From Desulfotomaculum sp. (GTDB lineage: Bacteria > Bacillota > Desulfotomaculia > Desulfotomaculales > Desulfallaceae): DNA of 64,000 bases. Below, piece by piece: positions 9,262-18,857 of the stretch. Positions within the stretch are counted from its first letter, which is position 1. Each line of letters begins with the position of its first letter. The position numbers were made by a program, and so were the translations under genes. The stretch spans positions 62,001-126,000 of the forward strand of contig JAENYQ010000002.1 of assembly GCA_016841675.1 (NCBI GenBank). The letters are read 5' to 3'. The notes below the pieces were generated by a model, which was not told the origin of the DNA, searched no databases, and saw only the letters and a program-made list of their open reading frames with translations.

Positions 9262-10230
9262 CTACTCAACCGGTGCGCTTTCATCGCTGTAAGCCTGTAC
9301 AATCTCCCGCACCAGTGGATGCCTGACGATGTCCTGGCTGGATAATTCTTGGAATGATATGTCCTTAATGTTTCTCAATACCTGCCGGGCGTGAATCAGA
9401 CCGGATTGCTGCCCCTTGGGCAGGTCCACCTGGGTGACGTCCCCGGTGATCACCGCCCGGGCACCATACCCCAGGCGGGTAAGGAGCATTTTCATTTGCT
9501 CCGGGGTGGTATTCTGGGCCTCATCAAGAATGACAAAGGAATCCTCCAGCGTCCTGCCCCGCATATAAGCCAGGGGCGCAATCTCAATAATGTGCCGTTC
9601 CAAGTATTTTTGCGTACTTTCAAAGCCCAGCACATCGTAAAGACTGTCATATAAAGGGCGCAGATAAGGATCCACTTTCTCTTGCAAATCGCCGGGTAAA
9701 AATCCTAGTTTTTCTCCGGCTTCAACCGCCGGCCTGGTCAAAACGATCCGGTTTACGTTGCGGTTGCGTAGTGCCCGAATGGCCATCACCACTGCCAGGT
9801 AAGTTTTCCCGGTACCGGCCGGGCCAACGGCGAAAACAATATCATATTTTTGCAGGGCCTCAATATACTTCTGCTGGCCCACCGTCTTGGACTTGATTTT
9901 CTTACCCCTTGGGGTTACCAGTACCACATCCCTGGCCAAACCCTGGATGACGTCAGTTTGGCCTGCTTTTACAGCGTCAATGGTATAATTAATCTCATGG
10001 GTTGTCAACCGGTTTCCGGCTCGGTAAAATTCTTGCAGTTGACCGATAACCACCCGGGTCGTTTCCACCTGCTCCCGGTTGCCCATAATTAACAATTCTT
10101 CACCCCGGGCCACCATCTTAACACCCAGAGTCTGCTCTAAAAGGGATAAATTTTGATCATGCCGGCCGAATATCTCCGCCGCGGCACCTAAATCATCCAT
10201 TATTACTCGGTCTTCCAAGTTATCCGTCAA
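9262..10230 (-). CDS. phoH: PhoH family protein
   Basis: 'FAVGPAGTGKTYLAVVMAI', 'FVILDEAQNTTPEQMKMLLTRLG'. Confidence 0.95.
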   Translation of the reverse strand: MTDNLEDRVIMDDLGAAAEIFGRHDQNLSLLEQTLGVKMVARGEELLIMGNREQVETTRVVIGQLQEFYRAGNRLTTHEINYTIDAVKAGQTDVIQGLARDVVLVTPRGKKIKSKTVGQQKYIEALQKYDIVFAVGPAGTGKTYLAVVMAIRALRNRNVNRIVLTRPAVEAGEKLGFLPGDLQEKVDPYLRPLYDSLYDVLGFESTQKYLERHIIEIAPLAYMRGRTLEDSFVILDEAQNTTPEQMKMLLTRLGYGARAVITGDVTQVDLPKGQQSGLIHARQVLRNIKDISFQELSSQDIVRHPLVREIVQAYSDESAPVE

Positions 10231-11495
10231 GCGCCGGAACCTCCTCCGCGGTATTGATAAGGCTTGTCAATGCCAATATCCTCAAGTGTCTCAACTATGG
10301 CCCTGACACGCACCGTGCCGGAACCGGTTGTTTCCACTTCTTCAAGCCGTTCATTAACTATTTTTGCGCCTTCGGGCAGTTGCTCGCGAATGCTGTCCAG
10401 TACGTTCCGTCCGGCCAGGCGCCGGGCCTCATCCCTAGTGTAACTTCTAGTGTAAAGTTTTTCCTCATAGTACCTCACCGTTAGTAATTCGACGGGCAGG
10501 TTTATATTCCTCCAAACAGGTGCCCGTTTAACCTCAATGTCCAGTGCGTAATGCTCAAAAGGAAGTTTTCGCGGCCCTATTAGAATTATTTCCTTACTCC
10601 CTAATTTAATGCCAAATCTGGTAGTTTCACGACCGGTAATCTCGGCGCCTTTTTCCATCAGCTTCATATTTGCCACGCCCTCGTACCAAACCCTGGCCCT
10701 GACGATCCCCCGAGCGTGGACATAACGAAGCGGCTGTTGCTCTTTGGGTTCCAGGGCGTCTTCCCCGTCTGGGGCTTCTTTTTCTTCATCTATTACCGGG
10801 GGCGGGATAGCGGCTGATATCAGTACCTGTCCGGAAGTAACGGTATCTCCCTCTTTAACCTCGGGGTGCCCGCTGAGCACCAGTATCTCTTTAACCAGTC
10901 CGTCCTTGACTGCCACCACATCCACCGGATGCCCGGTTTCATCCGGGGGCGGCAATTTTTTCTCTACCACCTTGATGTACACTCTGGTGCCTTCAACGTA
11001 TACACCAACCCAGGACAAACCCGGCACTTGGTCCAGTATGGTTTCCTCCAAGGTGGGTACGTCTAGTGTCCACCGGGGCACTCCTTGTTTCAGACCAGCC
11101 TGGCGGGCCACTTGCTCGACCGCCTGGTCGGTTACCAGCTTATTGCCAGTGACCTCGATGAACCACACAAATGACGACAGCACGTATAGCGCTGCCACAA
11201 ATATCAGGGCACCTGCTGTCATAGCCTGGCGCCGCTTCATCCGACTGACTAAAAAGGGCAGACCATGCCGACCGATTATTTTAAACCGGCAGCCCGTCAT
11301 CCGGGCCACGTGACGCAAGGCTTGTACACCACTTAATCGCACTTTCATGGCCACCCGACCGGTGCCTATGCCGGTTACATCCCATAAAAACACCCCTCGG
11401 GAAACGGCCAGGTTGATGAATTTTTCCAGGCACCCCTCGGGCAGCGTTATAGTAACGTACCCACCTAAGCGGGACAGAAATCTAAACAACAGCAT
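10227..11495 (-). CDS. yqfD: Sporulation protein YqfD
   Basis: YqfD-type domain organisation, in the yqfC-yqfD-phoH-yqfF order. Confidence 0.9.
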   Translation of the reverse strand: MLLFRFLSRLGGYVTITLPEGCLEKFINLAVSRGVFLWDVTGIGTGRVAMKVRLSGVQALRHVARMTGCRFKIIGRHGLPFLVSRMKRRQAMTAGALIFVAALYVLSSFVWFIEVTGNKLVTDQAVEQVARQAGLKQGVPRWTLDVPTLEETILDQVPGLSWVGVYVEGTRVYIKVVEKKLPPPDETGHPVDVVAVKDGLVKEILVLSGHPEVKEGDTVTSGQVLISAAIPPPVIDEEKEAPDGEDALEPKEQQPLRYVHARGIVRARVWYEGVANMKLMEKGAEITGRETTRFGIKLGSKEIILIGPRKLPFEHYALDIEVKRAPVWRNINLPVELLTVRYYEEKLYTRSYTRDEARRLAGRNVLDSIREQLPEGAKIVNERLEEVETTGSGTVRVRAIVETLEDIGIDKPYQYRGGGSGA

Positions 11496-11512
11496 TACAG
11501 GTCGCCTCCTAA

Positions 11513-11872
11513 TTAATTGTAAAAGGACAGAGAGTTAATTTGACCTTCCACACATATTTCATCAGGCAAAATATTGCGCAAAGTCAGATTCTCGCCGGTG
11601 ACTTCTACAACCTTGTCGTTAACGACGACCCGGACCAACTGCGGGTTATATTCCTGGATCCCACGATGATTTTCAATAAACACTTGCAGGTTGCCCACTA
11701 GCACAATTTTGGGCAAATCAAGCATGATATCACCGGGCAACTCCAGGTAATCAGAGAATTGCCTTTTAAAACGGTTTTTTAAATCCTTCCAGGCCATAAA
11801 AATCCCCTCCTTGCCACTAACTTTATGCGGCCCGGAGGGGAAAAATAACGCTTTTAAGGTTATTTTTACCAA
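11513..11872 (-). CDS. yqfC: Sporulation protein YqfC
   Basis: Real start probably internal (MAWKDLKNRFKRQFSDYLELPGDIMLDLPKIVLVGN); upstream of yqfD. Confidence 0.88.
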   Translation of the reverse strand: MVKITLKALFFPSGPHKVSGKEGIFMAWKDLKNRFKRQFSDYLELPGDIMLDLPKIVLVGNLQVFIENHRGIQEYNPQLVRVVVNDKVVEVTGENLTLRNILPDEICVEGQINSLSFYN

Positions 11873-11888
11873 TTATATTTGCTACCTT

Positions 11889-11980
11889 GGGACATTATAC
11901 GTTGGGGACATTCATAAGTTGGGGACATTCCTCCGCAGGAGGTGTGTCGCCTTTCCGCTACAGGAGGTGTGTCCCCTTTC
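11889..11980. repeat. 'ggacattcataagttgg / aggaggtgtgtcccctttcc' repeat segment
   Basis: Inverse complement of the sequence around 32727-32805. Confidence 0.7.
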
Positions 11981-11988
11981 CCTTTTTA

Positions 11989-12333
11989 TTACTCTGCCTT
12001 TTGCTGCATCTCTTTCAGAGCGTTGGTAATTACATCGGCCGATATACCGCCATGAAAACGGGGTTCATTGTTAATTACCGTCAGCGGCAGTCTTACCTTA
12101 CCCAGGATGGCCGTGATGTTAGGGTATTGGTTAACTTCCTCAGTGGATACGTCCACGAATTTGGTAGTTACATCGTCCCCGAAATCGCCCTTCAGGGTTG
12201 TACCTAGTTCCTCGGCCTCTTGTTTCATAGTTTTTTCTGCTCCGCACCCGGCGGATGGCCTCGGCCCTCAACCACCAGAGCTGGCGGCCGGAGCGTTAAG
12301 TCCAAAAACAATCACTTCAAATGGCTGCTCCAT
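11989..12333 (-). CDS. Candidate selenoprotein with thioredoxin-like fold (in-frame UGA decoded as Sec)
   Basis: ATG at 12333 with strong SD (GAGGAGGAAAC); MEQPFEVIVFGLNAPAASSGG-U-GPRPSAGCGAEKTMKQEAEELG...LPLTVINNEPRFHGGIS...; TGA at 12270-12268; SECIS-like hairpin follows; divergent from selD. Confidence 0.8.
12241..12255 (-). promoter_or_regulatory. Putative bacterial SECIS apical stem-loop
   Basis: Minus strand TCCGC-CGGGU-GCGGA: 5-bp perfect stem with GGU-containing loop, loop 17 nt after the UGA. Confidence 0.7.
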
Positions 12334-12562
12334 GATTAAGTTTCCTCCTCTGTAAAATCTGGCTTGTACACAATCATTCAGATTTTATCATATTTTTACT
12401 CAAGAAGTACACCTTTATGTTCGGTCATAAATGAAAATACATAAAAATATTTTTTTGATGCCCGGGCTTCCATAAAAATATTATATAAGAATAATAAAGG
12501 AAACAAAAATGTAAAAATTGAATAATTGCACATGCTAATGAAAAGAGAGAAGAGGATATTAC

Positions 12563-13666
12563 ATGCCTGATTCTAAAAAAAACATGAAGTTAACCGGGCT
12601 GACCCAGGTTCCCGGGTGAGCTTCCAAGGTGGGTCCCCACACCCTGTCGCAGGTACTGCGACATATACCAGTCTCCAATGACCCGCGCCTGATGGTCGGC
12701 CTGGAAACCTCGGATGATGCCGCTGTTTACAAGTTAAACGACGACCAGGCACTGATCCAGACGGTAGACTTTTTTACACCCATGGTTGACGATCCCTACC
12801 TGTACGGCCAAATCGCGGCCGCCAACGCACTGAGCGACATCTATGCCATGGGTGGCAGACCGCTTATGGCGTTGAACATAGTATGCTTCCCCGACTGCCT
12901 GCCTCATACGATACTGGAAGAAATATTACGGGGGGGGGCTGAGAAAGTACAGGAAGCGGGCGGCATTATTGCCGGCGGACATACAGTGCGCGATGCCGAG
13001 CCCAAGTACGGACTTACCGTGACCGGCTTGGCCCGGCCCGAACAAATTACCGCCAATGCCGGAGCCAGAGCAGGTGACTTACTGGTGCTTACCAAGCCGC
13101 TGGGTACCGGTATTATCATTACCGGTATCAAAGCGGAAATGGTATCAGAAGCGGCAGTAAGTGTAGCCGCCCAAAGCATGTCCGCTCTGAACAGAGAGGC
13201 ATCCGAAGCCATGCTGCGGCATGGCGCCAAGGCTTGCACCGATATCACCGGGTTTGGACTGTTGGGTCACGCTTCCGAAATGGCCGGCGCCAGCGGGGTG
13301 ACCCTGGAGATTGATTACTCATCTCTGCCGCTGCTGCCCGAAACCATGAACATGGCCCGGATGGGTCTGATCCCCGGCGGAGCTTACGACAACCGGGAAT
13401 ACCTGCGCGGCCGGGTTGAGCTGGACGAGGGTCTTAAGCCCGAGGAACAGATGCTGCTCTTTGACCCCCAAACATCCGGCGGGCTGTTGGTGTCCATCCC
13501 CGCCCCCGGCGCTGAAAAAATAATCAGCGAGCTGGCCGGGGCAGGCATCCATGCCGCTATCATCGGCCGGGTGCTGCCCCGGGAAGAAAAATTAATCAGA
13601 GTGGTGCCTAGTGGTGATAAAGAAGAAGTGGGCACCAAGGCGAAAGGAGAAGTAGGCACCCAATGA
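12563..13666 (+). CDS. selD: Selenide, water dikinase (selenophosphate synthetase), Sec-containing
   Basis: MPDSKKNMKLTGLTQVPG-U-ASKVGPHTLSQVL...; in-frame TGA at 12617-12619 at the catalytic Cys/Sec position; the ORF track starts downstream of the UGA. Confidence 0.94.
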
Positions 13667-14280
13667 ATCATAAAACAGTGGACTGCCGTGGGCTGGCCTG
13701 CCCGCAGCCGGTATTAAATACTAAAAAAGCTATGGAAACAGAAGGTATTGCATCAATAATTACGATCGTTGATAACGATGTTGCCCGCCAAAATGTCATC
13801 TTGTTCGCTAAAAACGCCGGTTATGAGGTGACTGAAGAAGCAAAGGACGACGCATTTCACCTAAATATCAGCCACCCGGGTGAAGCCCTGCCCTCAAAAA
13901 CAGATGGCGGTTATAAACAGGAAACCACACGGTCTGCCGAGTCGGGTCCGGTTTACTTTATCACCACCAACGCCCTGGGGCAGGGTTCCCCGGACCTGGG
14001 CCAGGTGCTTATAAAAAGCCTGTTCACCACCCTGGCGGAGATGAATCCGCCGCCGGCAGCACTGCTGTTTCTTAATACCGGTGTTTTCCTGACCTGTGCC
14101 GGCTCAGATGTGATGAATCAGCTGGAAAAGATGCATGCCTCCGGCACCAGCGTACTTTCCTGCGGCACTTGCCTGGACTATTACAAAATCAATGACAAAC
14201 TTAAAATCGGCTCTGTCTCCAACATGTTTGAAATAAACAACTGGCTTAGCGGACCACACATGGTCACTACCATCGCCTGA
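13663..14280 (+). CDS. yedF: Selenium-metabolism protein YedF (TusA domain + DsrE-like domain)
   Basis: 'VDCRGLACPQPVLNTKKAME' plus C-terminal DsrE-like region; overlaps the selD stop. Confidence 0.92.
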   Translation: MNHKTVDCRGLACPQPVLNTKKAMETEGIASIITIVDNDVARQNVILFAKNAGYEVTEEAKDDAFHLNISHPGEALPSKTDGGYKQETTRSAESGPVYFITTNALGQGSPDLGQVLIKSLFTTLAEMNPPPAALLFLNTGVFLTCAGSDVMNQLEKMHASGTSVLSCGTCLDYYKINDKLKIGSVSNMFEINNWLSGPHMVTTIA

Positions 14281-14310
14281 AGCTGCAACACCTTCAAAAA
14301 CCCGTCCTTA

Positions 14311-14334
14311 ATCCTTGCCAGATCTGGCAAGGAT
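14311..14334 (+). terminator. Intrinsic terminator of selD-yedF
   Basis: ATCCTTGCCAGATCTGGCAAGGAT then TTTATTTTT. Confidence 0.75.
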
Positions 14335-14389
14335 ATTTATTTTTAGGCTGCATGCCGGGGCTTAGCGGTCCACTAAAAAGCGCGCCCTT

Positions 14390-14713
14390 TTAGCGTGTAG
14401 GAGAATTGTTATTTCTTCCTTCACATTTAATTCGAACGGCTTCCGTCGGAGGGCGCTGCGGGGAGTGCACTATAGTCAGGCTGTTATAAATTATTTCTTT
14501 CTCGTATTGTAAACCTTCGTTGTTGTAATACCTTTTCCTTATTTCCACCCTGGGGATAAATACTGAAAACTCGTGGGGCACCGGGATATTTACTCGACGG
14601 GCTAATGTGACCTTCATTTCACCTATTTCGATACTAGCAAAATCATAATTGTTTTGTTTTTCAATATTGTTTTGATATTTAAGCAGAGCCCTTTTTATTT
14701 TAGAAAAAAACAT
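14390..14713 (-). CDS. Hypothetical protein
   Basis: 107-aa ORF with no overlapping competitor; family not recognised. Confidence 0.5.
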   Translation of the reverse strand: MFFSKIKRALLKYQNNIEKQNNYDFASIEIGEMKVTLARRVNIPVPHEFSVFIPRVEIRKRYYNNEGLQYEKEIIYNSLTIVHSPQRPPTEAVRIKCEGRNNNSPTR

Positions 14714-14977
14714 ACTATCTATCTCCCGGCAAATAACACATTTTTAGATGGTTATATTTTATATTTATATAATATTCTATTTACAAGGAAATAGTTACCA
14801 TTTAAAAATTAATCACCAACATTCATCTATTCCTTATTACATTTTCTTATACCCGGCCACATAATTATAAATGACTAGATACCTTATTTAGCTTAAGCTT
14901 TAGCTTAAGCATATTTACAATTCGAAACACTTATGGCATACTTAAAAATAAGCAAATCAAATAATCATTTCGTTTGA

Positions 14978-15080
14978 CCCTGGGAAAAGGGTGCAAGGCA
15001 TGGGACGACTAATAACTGTATAAAGGTAATTTTCGGGTGGGGTCGATACCGGCCACTGCGGAATTTTCCGGCTGCCAGGG
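14978..15080 (+). ncRNA. Candidate riboswitch/structured leader upstream of ion transporter
   Basis: Long-range CCCTGG (14978-14983)/CCAGGG (15075-15080) closing stem around about 90 nt, directly abutting a strong terminator. Confidence 0.5.
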
Positions 15081-15120
15081 GGGGCAGCCAGCATTTGTGC
15101 TGGCTGCCCCTCTATTTTTG
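15081..15120 (+). terminator. Intrinsic terminator / attenuator in leader
   Basis: GGGGCAGCCAGC-ATTTGT-GCTGGCTGCCCC (12-bp perfect stem) then TCTATTTTTG. Confidence 0.85.
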
Positions 15121-15157
15121 TGTCTAATTTTGGTAAGTATTGAGAGGAGAGAAACAC

Positions 15158-16552
15158 ATGACCGAAAGCGTAACTTACTGGGCTATCGCGGTATTTTTAA
15201 TTACCTACGCTATTATTGTATCGGAGAAAATTCATCGAACCGTGGCGGCTTTTGCCGGTGCTGCCTTACTAATGGTTTCAGGGACATTATCCCCTGATGA
15301 TGCGGTACACTATATCGATTTTAATACCATCGGGCTGCTCATCGGTATGATGGTCATTGTCAGTATTACCCGTCAAACCGGAATTTTTGAATTTGTGGCC
15401 ATTCGCGCCAGTAAAATGGCCGGCGGGGAACCACTCAGGGTGATGGCTTCGCTGGCACTGTTAACGGCCGTTTTTTCTGCCCTGCTGGATAACGTCACCA
15501 CGGTACTGCTGATTGTGCCCGTGACACTGGCTATAACCAGAAAACTCATGGTAAACCCGATACCGTTTTTAATTACTGAAATTATGGCCTCCAACATTGG
15601 GGGCACAGCCACGCTAATTGGTGACCCGCCTAACATCATGATTGGCGGGGCAACGCATCTTGGATTTCTGGATTTTTTAATTAATCTGGCTCCAATTGTA
15701 ATTGTGATTTACCCAATTACCTTGCTTATCCTGCTACGTATTTATGGCAAGGAACTTAGAACCACCCCGGAACTCCAACAGCAGATATTAGCAATGGACG
15801 AAAACAAAGAAATTAAGGACCCTGCTCTGCTTAAAAAAGCTGCCTTCGTAATGGCTCTCACAGTTTTAGGCTTTACTATCCATCAGGTGGTGCACCTGGA
15901 GAGTTCAGTTATTGCTTTAGCCGGAGCCGCCCTCTTACTGGCCATATCACGGTTTGACCCTGAACATGCCTTCCATGGGGTGGAATGGCCTGTAATCTTC
16001 TTTTTCGTCGGCCTGTTTATTGTGGTTGGCGGTCTTGAAAAAACGGGTGTAATCGCGGCCGTTGCCCTGTTAGCGTTGGAAACCACGCAAGGCGCTTTAT
16101 TACCGGCAGGCATGTTCATACTGTGGCTATCGGCGCTTGCTTCTTCCTTTGTGGATAATATCCCCTTTGTGGCAACGATGATCCCACTAATTAATGAAAT
16201 GGGCCGTTTGGGATCAATTGAAAATATTGATTTTCTGTGGTGGTCTTTAGCCCTGGGTGCTTGCCTGGGTGGAAACGGTACTATCATCGGTGCTTCTGCC
16301 AACCTGGTAGCGGCCGGTATGGCTGAAAGAAGCGGTGTGCACATTAGTTTTATTGGGTTTTTTAAAGTTGCTTTCCCGCTGATGATCCTATCTATTTTTA
16401 TCGCCATGTTTTATCTTTTAGCCTGGTACCTATATAACCCGGTTACAGTCCGCATCGTTACATTAGCCATCGGTGTCTGTTTATCCCTGATAATCATGAA
16501 GGTAAACGAGCGCTACAAGTCGCAAAGCGCCAAGAGTGATCTTTCAGCCTAA
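15158..16552 (+). CDS. ArsB/NhaD (ion transporter) superfamily permease
   Basis: 'LLDNVTTVLLIVPVTLAI', 'SNIGGTATLIGDPPNIMIG', 'SSFVDNIPFVATMIPLI'; start MTESV chosen over the upstream Met. Confidence 0.88.
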   Translation: MTESVTYWAIAVFLITYAIIVSEKIHRTVAAFAGAALLMVSGTLSPDDAVHYIDFNTIGLLIGMMVIVSITRQTGIFEFVAIRASKMAGGEPLRVMASLALLTAVFSALLDNVTTVLLIVPVTLAITRKLMVNPIPFLITEIMASNIGGTATLIGDPPNIMIGGATHLGFLDFLINLAPIVIVIYPITLLILLRIYGKELRTTPELQQQILAMDENKEIKDPALLKKAAFVMALTVLGFTIHQVVHLESSVIALAGAALLLAISRFDPEHAFHGVEWPVIFFFVGLFIVVGGLEKTGVIAAVALLALETTQGALLPAGMFILWLSALASSFVDNIPFVATMIPLINEMGRLGSIENIDFLWWSLALGACLGGNGTIIGASANLVAAGMAERSGVHISFIGFFKVAFPLMILSIFIAMFYLLAWYLYNPVTVRIVTLAIGVCLSLIIMKVNERYKSQSAKSDLSA

Positions 16553-16577
16553 GGACGTCAGTATATGAACAGTTTAA

Positions 16578-16638
16578 AAACAAGGGGACATTAAAGAACC
16601 AGCAATTGCAGCGGTTCTTTAAATGTCCCCTTGTTTGA
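16578..16638. repeat. Palindrome/terminator-like inverted repeat
   Basis: AAACAAGGGGACATTAAAGAACC...GGTTCTTTAAATGTCCCCTTGTTT. Confidence 0.8.
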
Positions 16639-16785
16639 TTCTGTTATTTGTTAACCCAAGCTTTCTTTTATGTGCTACATTTCTAGTATCTATGGTGTAT
16701 TTTATACCTGAGGTTGTAACATTTTCCTTAAAAAAGAATAGTTATATAGCGTAAGAGTTGTAAAATAAGGAGGGATAAATTAATA

Positions 16786-16893
16786 ATGGCTTATGGTAGC
16801 GGTGGCTCAAGTGGTGGTTTTATACTGTTTTTGATTCTGATATTGTTGGTATTCGGCACAGGGTTCTTCGGGGGCGGGGTCAAAAAAGTTTAA
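16786..16893 (+). CDS. YjcZ-family small sporulation-associated protein
   Basis: 35 aa MAYGSGGSSGGFILFLILILLVFGTGFFGGGVKKV, with AGGAGGG SD; absent from the ORF track because of size. Confidence 0.7.
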   Translation: MAYGSGGSSGGFILFLILILLVFGTGFFGGGVKKV

Positions 16894-16977
16894 CATGATT
16901 ATACCGTTAACCTCAGTCAAGTCATTGTAGAACGTAGTGAAGAATCTAAATCCTTCGCTAATGCTCTTAGATGACAG
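16894..16977. repeat. Dispersed intergenic repeat, copy A
   Basis: ATTATACCGTTAAC...GTCATTGTAGAACGTAGTGAAGAATCTAAATCCTTCGCTAATGCTCTTAGATGACAG; matches copies at 38739 and 51391. Confidence 0.8.
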
Positions 16978-17212
16978 TTCTCGCTGTGGTTAAACAATTG
17001 TTTATGAAAATGTTTTCTCACAATCATGAAGTTTAATTAAGTTAGGCTAAAGAGCATTTAACTTGCCAAAAAGCCAGGGTCAGCAAGGGTACTGAAAAGT
17101 CAAGGCTATTTGCCATATTAATTGACTTTAATAAGTACCCTCTCAATACCCTGGCTTTTATTTTAAAACCACTGCAAATTATTGTTATCCAAAAATAAAA
17201 GCTGTTAAATGC

Positions 17213-17779
17213 TTAGAATTTTTTTAACGGTTGCTTCTTTCGCTCTCCTGCAAGACCGCCGCGGATTCCCAGCACCTGCCCCAGGACCATACTGCCAACC
17301 AGTGTCGATTGAGAGTCCAGAACCGCCGTTAGCGGGTTTACCCGTCCTTTACGACGCCTTCGCCTGCAAGGCGCCTGCATGGCAGCCGCCTTGCGGCCCT
17401 GCGGGCTTACTGCTTCACATTCACCTGGCGTACCCAAATCTATACTCCGGCACGACTCCGGAATCCTCACCTGTTCAACAGCCGCCCTGTCGCGGGGCCT
17501 TGCTTCGGGCTTAGGTTGCTGCCGTTTACCCCCAACCGGCCCTGGTTCATAGGCTGGTTGGGGATCAGGTTCAAATTCAGACTCCCAACCGGATTCCGTT
17601 TTGGCTTCCACAGGCCGTTCTCGGGATGAGCTATTATCCCAGGGACCGGACAGCGGAACATCTTCACTGGAACCATGGTATTCCGGCAAGTCCTGCCGGG
17701 GCTGCTGCTGTCCTTGAGCAGCCCTTCTAAGTAGCTGCATTACAAAATAGATAACCATGATAATAATTACCGTTTTCAT
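17213..17779 (-). CDS. Hypothetical membrane-anchored protein downstream of floA
   Basis: N-terminal TM then low-complexity Pro/Arg-rich region; same strand as floA-nfeD. Confidence 0.5.
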   Translation of the reverse strand: MKTVIIIMVIYFVMQLLRRAAQGQQQPRQDLPEYHGSSEDVPLSGPWDNSSSRERPVEAKTESGWESEFEPDPQPAYEPGPVGGKRQQPKPEARPRDRAAVEQVRIPESCRSIDLGTPGECEAVSPQGRKAAAMQAPCRRRRRKGRVNPLTAVLDSQSTLVGSMVLGQVLGIRGGLAGERKKQPLKKF

Positions 17780-17798
17780 GGGTTATATCTCCCCAATC

Positions 17799-18803
17799 TT
17801 ATCTTGACGGCTGTGTGCCTTCAACATCTTCCTCATTTAATCCCATCTTGGAGATTTTGCTCCGCATGGTGGTGTCTGCCATCAGGTTTTGCATGTTATA
17901 GTAATCCATAACGCCTAGATTGCCATCCCTGAGGGCATCGGACAGAGCCAGCGGCACCTGGGCCTCTGCCTCCACAACCTTGGCCCGCATTTCTTCCACC
18001 GAAGCTTTCATTTCCTGCTCCCGGGCCACAGCCATAGCGCGCCGCTCTTCTGCCTTGGCCTGGGCAATACGCTTGTCGGCCTCGGCCTGGTCGGTCTGCA
18101 ATATGGCGCCAATGTTACGTCCCACGTCCACATCTGCGATATCAATGGAGAGAATCTCAAAGGCAGTCCCGGAATCCAGGCCTTTGGCCAGCACCACTTT
18201 GGATATGGAGTCGGGGTTTTCCAGTACCGCCTTGTGGGTAATGGAACTACCTACGCTGGTAACTACGCCTTCACCCACCCGGGCCAGGATAGTCTCTTCA
18301 CCTGCACCGCCCACCAGACGGTCTATGTTGGCCCGTACGGTTACCCGGGCGACTACCTTGACCTCAATACCGTCTTTGGCCACGGCGGAAATCCAAGGTG
18401 TTTGAACAACCTTTGGATTAACACTCATCTGGACAGCTTCCAGTACATCCCGCCCGGCCAGATCGATGGCAGCCGCGCGTTCAAAGGGCAGTTTAATATC
18501 AGCTCTTGCCGAGGCGATTAGCGCGTCTACCAAACGGTCCACGTTACCGCCGGCCAGGTAATGGGCTTCCAACTGGTTCACACTAATGTCCAGTCCTGCC
18601 TTGTCCGCCTTGATTAACGGGTTTACGATCCGCGCCGGCGGTACCCGGCGCAGCCTCATCCCGATCAGGGTCATGATGCCCACGCGGACACCGGCCGCCA
18701 GGGCGGAAATCCACAAACCCACAGGAATGAAACTAAATATGGTGACAACGACAATTAACCCCAAAATAAACAGGATAAGCATGGCAAAAAATTCAACGGG
18801 CAA
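17799..18803 (-). CDS. floA: Flotillin-like protein FloA (YqfA)
   Basis: '[47 protein letters not shown]'. Confidence 0.95.
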   Translation of the reverse strand: MPVEFFAMLILFILGLIVVVTIFSFIPVGLWISALAAGVRVGIMTLIGMRLRRVPPARIVNPLIKADKAGLDISVNQLEAHYLAGGNVDRLVDALIASARADIKLPFERAAAIDLAGRDVLEAVQMSVNPKVVQTPWISAVAKDGIEVKVVARVTVRANIDRLVGGAGEETILARVGEGVVTSVGSSITHKAVLENPDSISKVVLAKGLDSGTAFEILSIDIADVDVGRNIGAILQTDQAEADKRIAQAKAEERRAMAVAREQEMKASVEEMRAKVVEAEAQVPLALSDALRDGNLGVMDYYNMQNLMADTTMRSKISKMGLNEEDVEGTQPSR

Positions 18804-18857
18804 ATTATTTCAACCTCCTTTTGGTTCTAGCGCACTTGCGCCGATTCATGGCAACTT

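Noticed and set aside
12226-12228. ORF-track start of 11989..12228 at Met 12228
   Set aside because: No good SD there; the upstream ATG at 12333 has a strong SD and coherent coding through the UGA.
15140-15157. Upstream Met start of the ArsB/NhaD-like permease (MRGEKHMTESV)
   Set aside because: The AGAGGAGAG there is the SD for MTESV at 15158.
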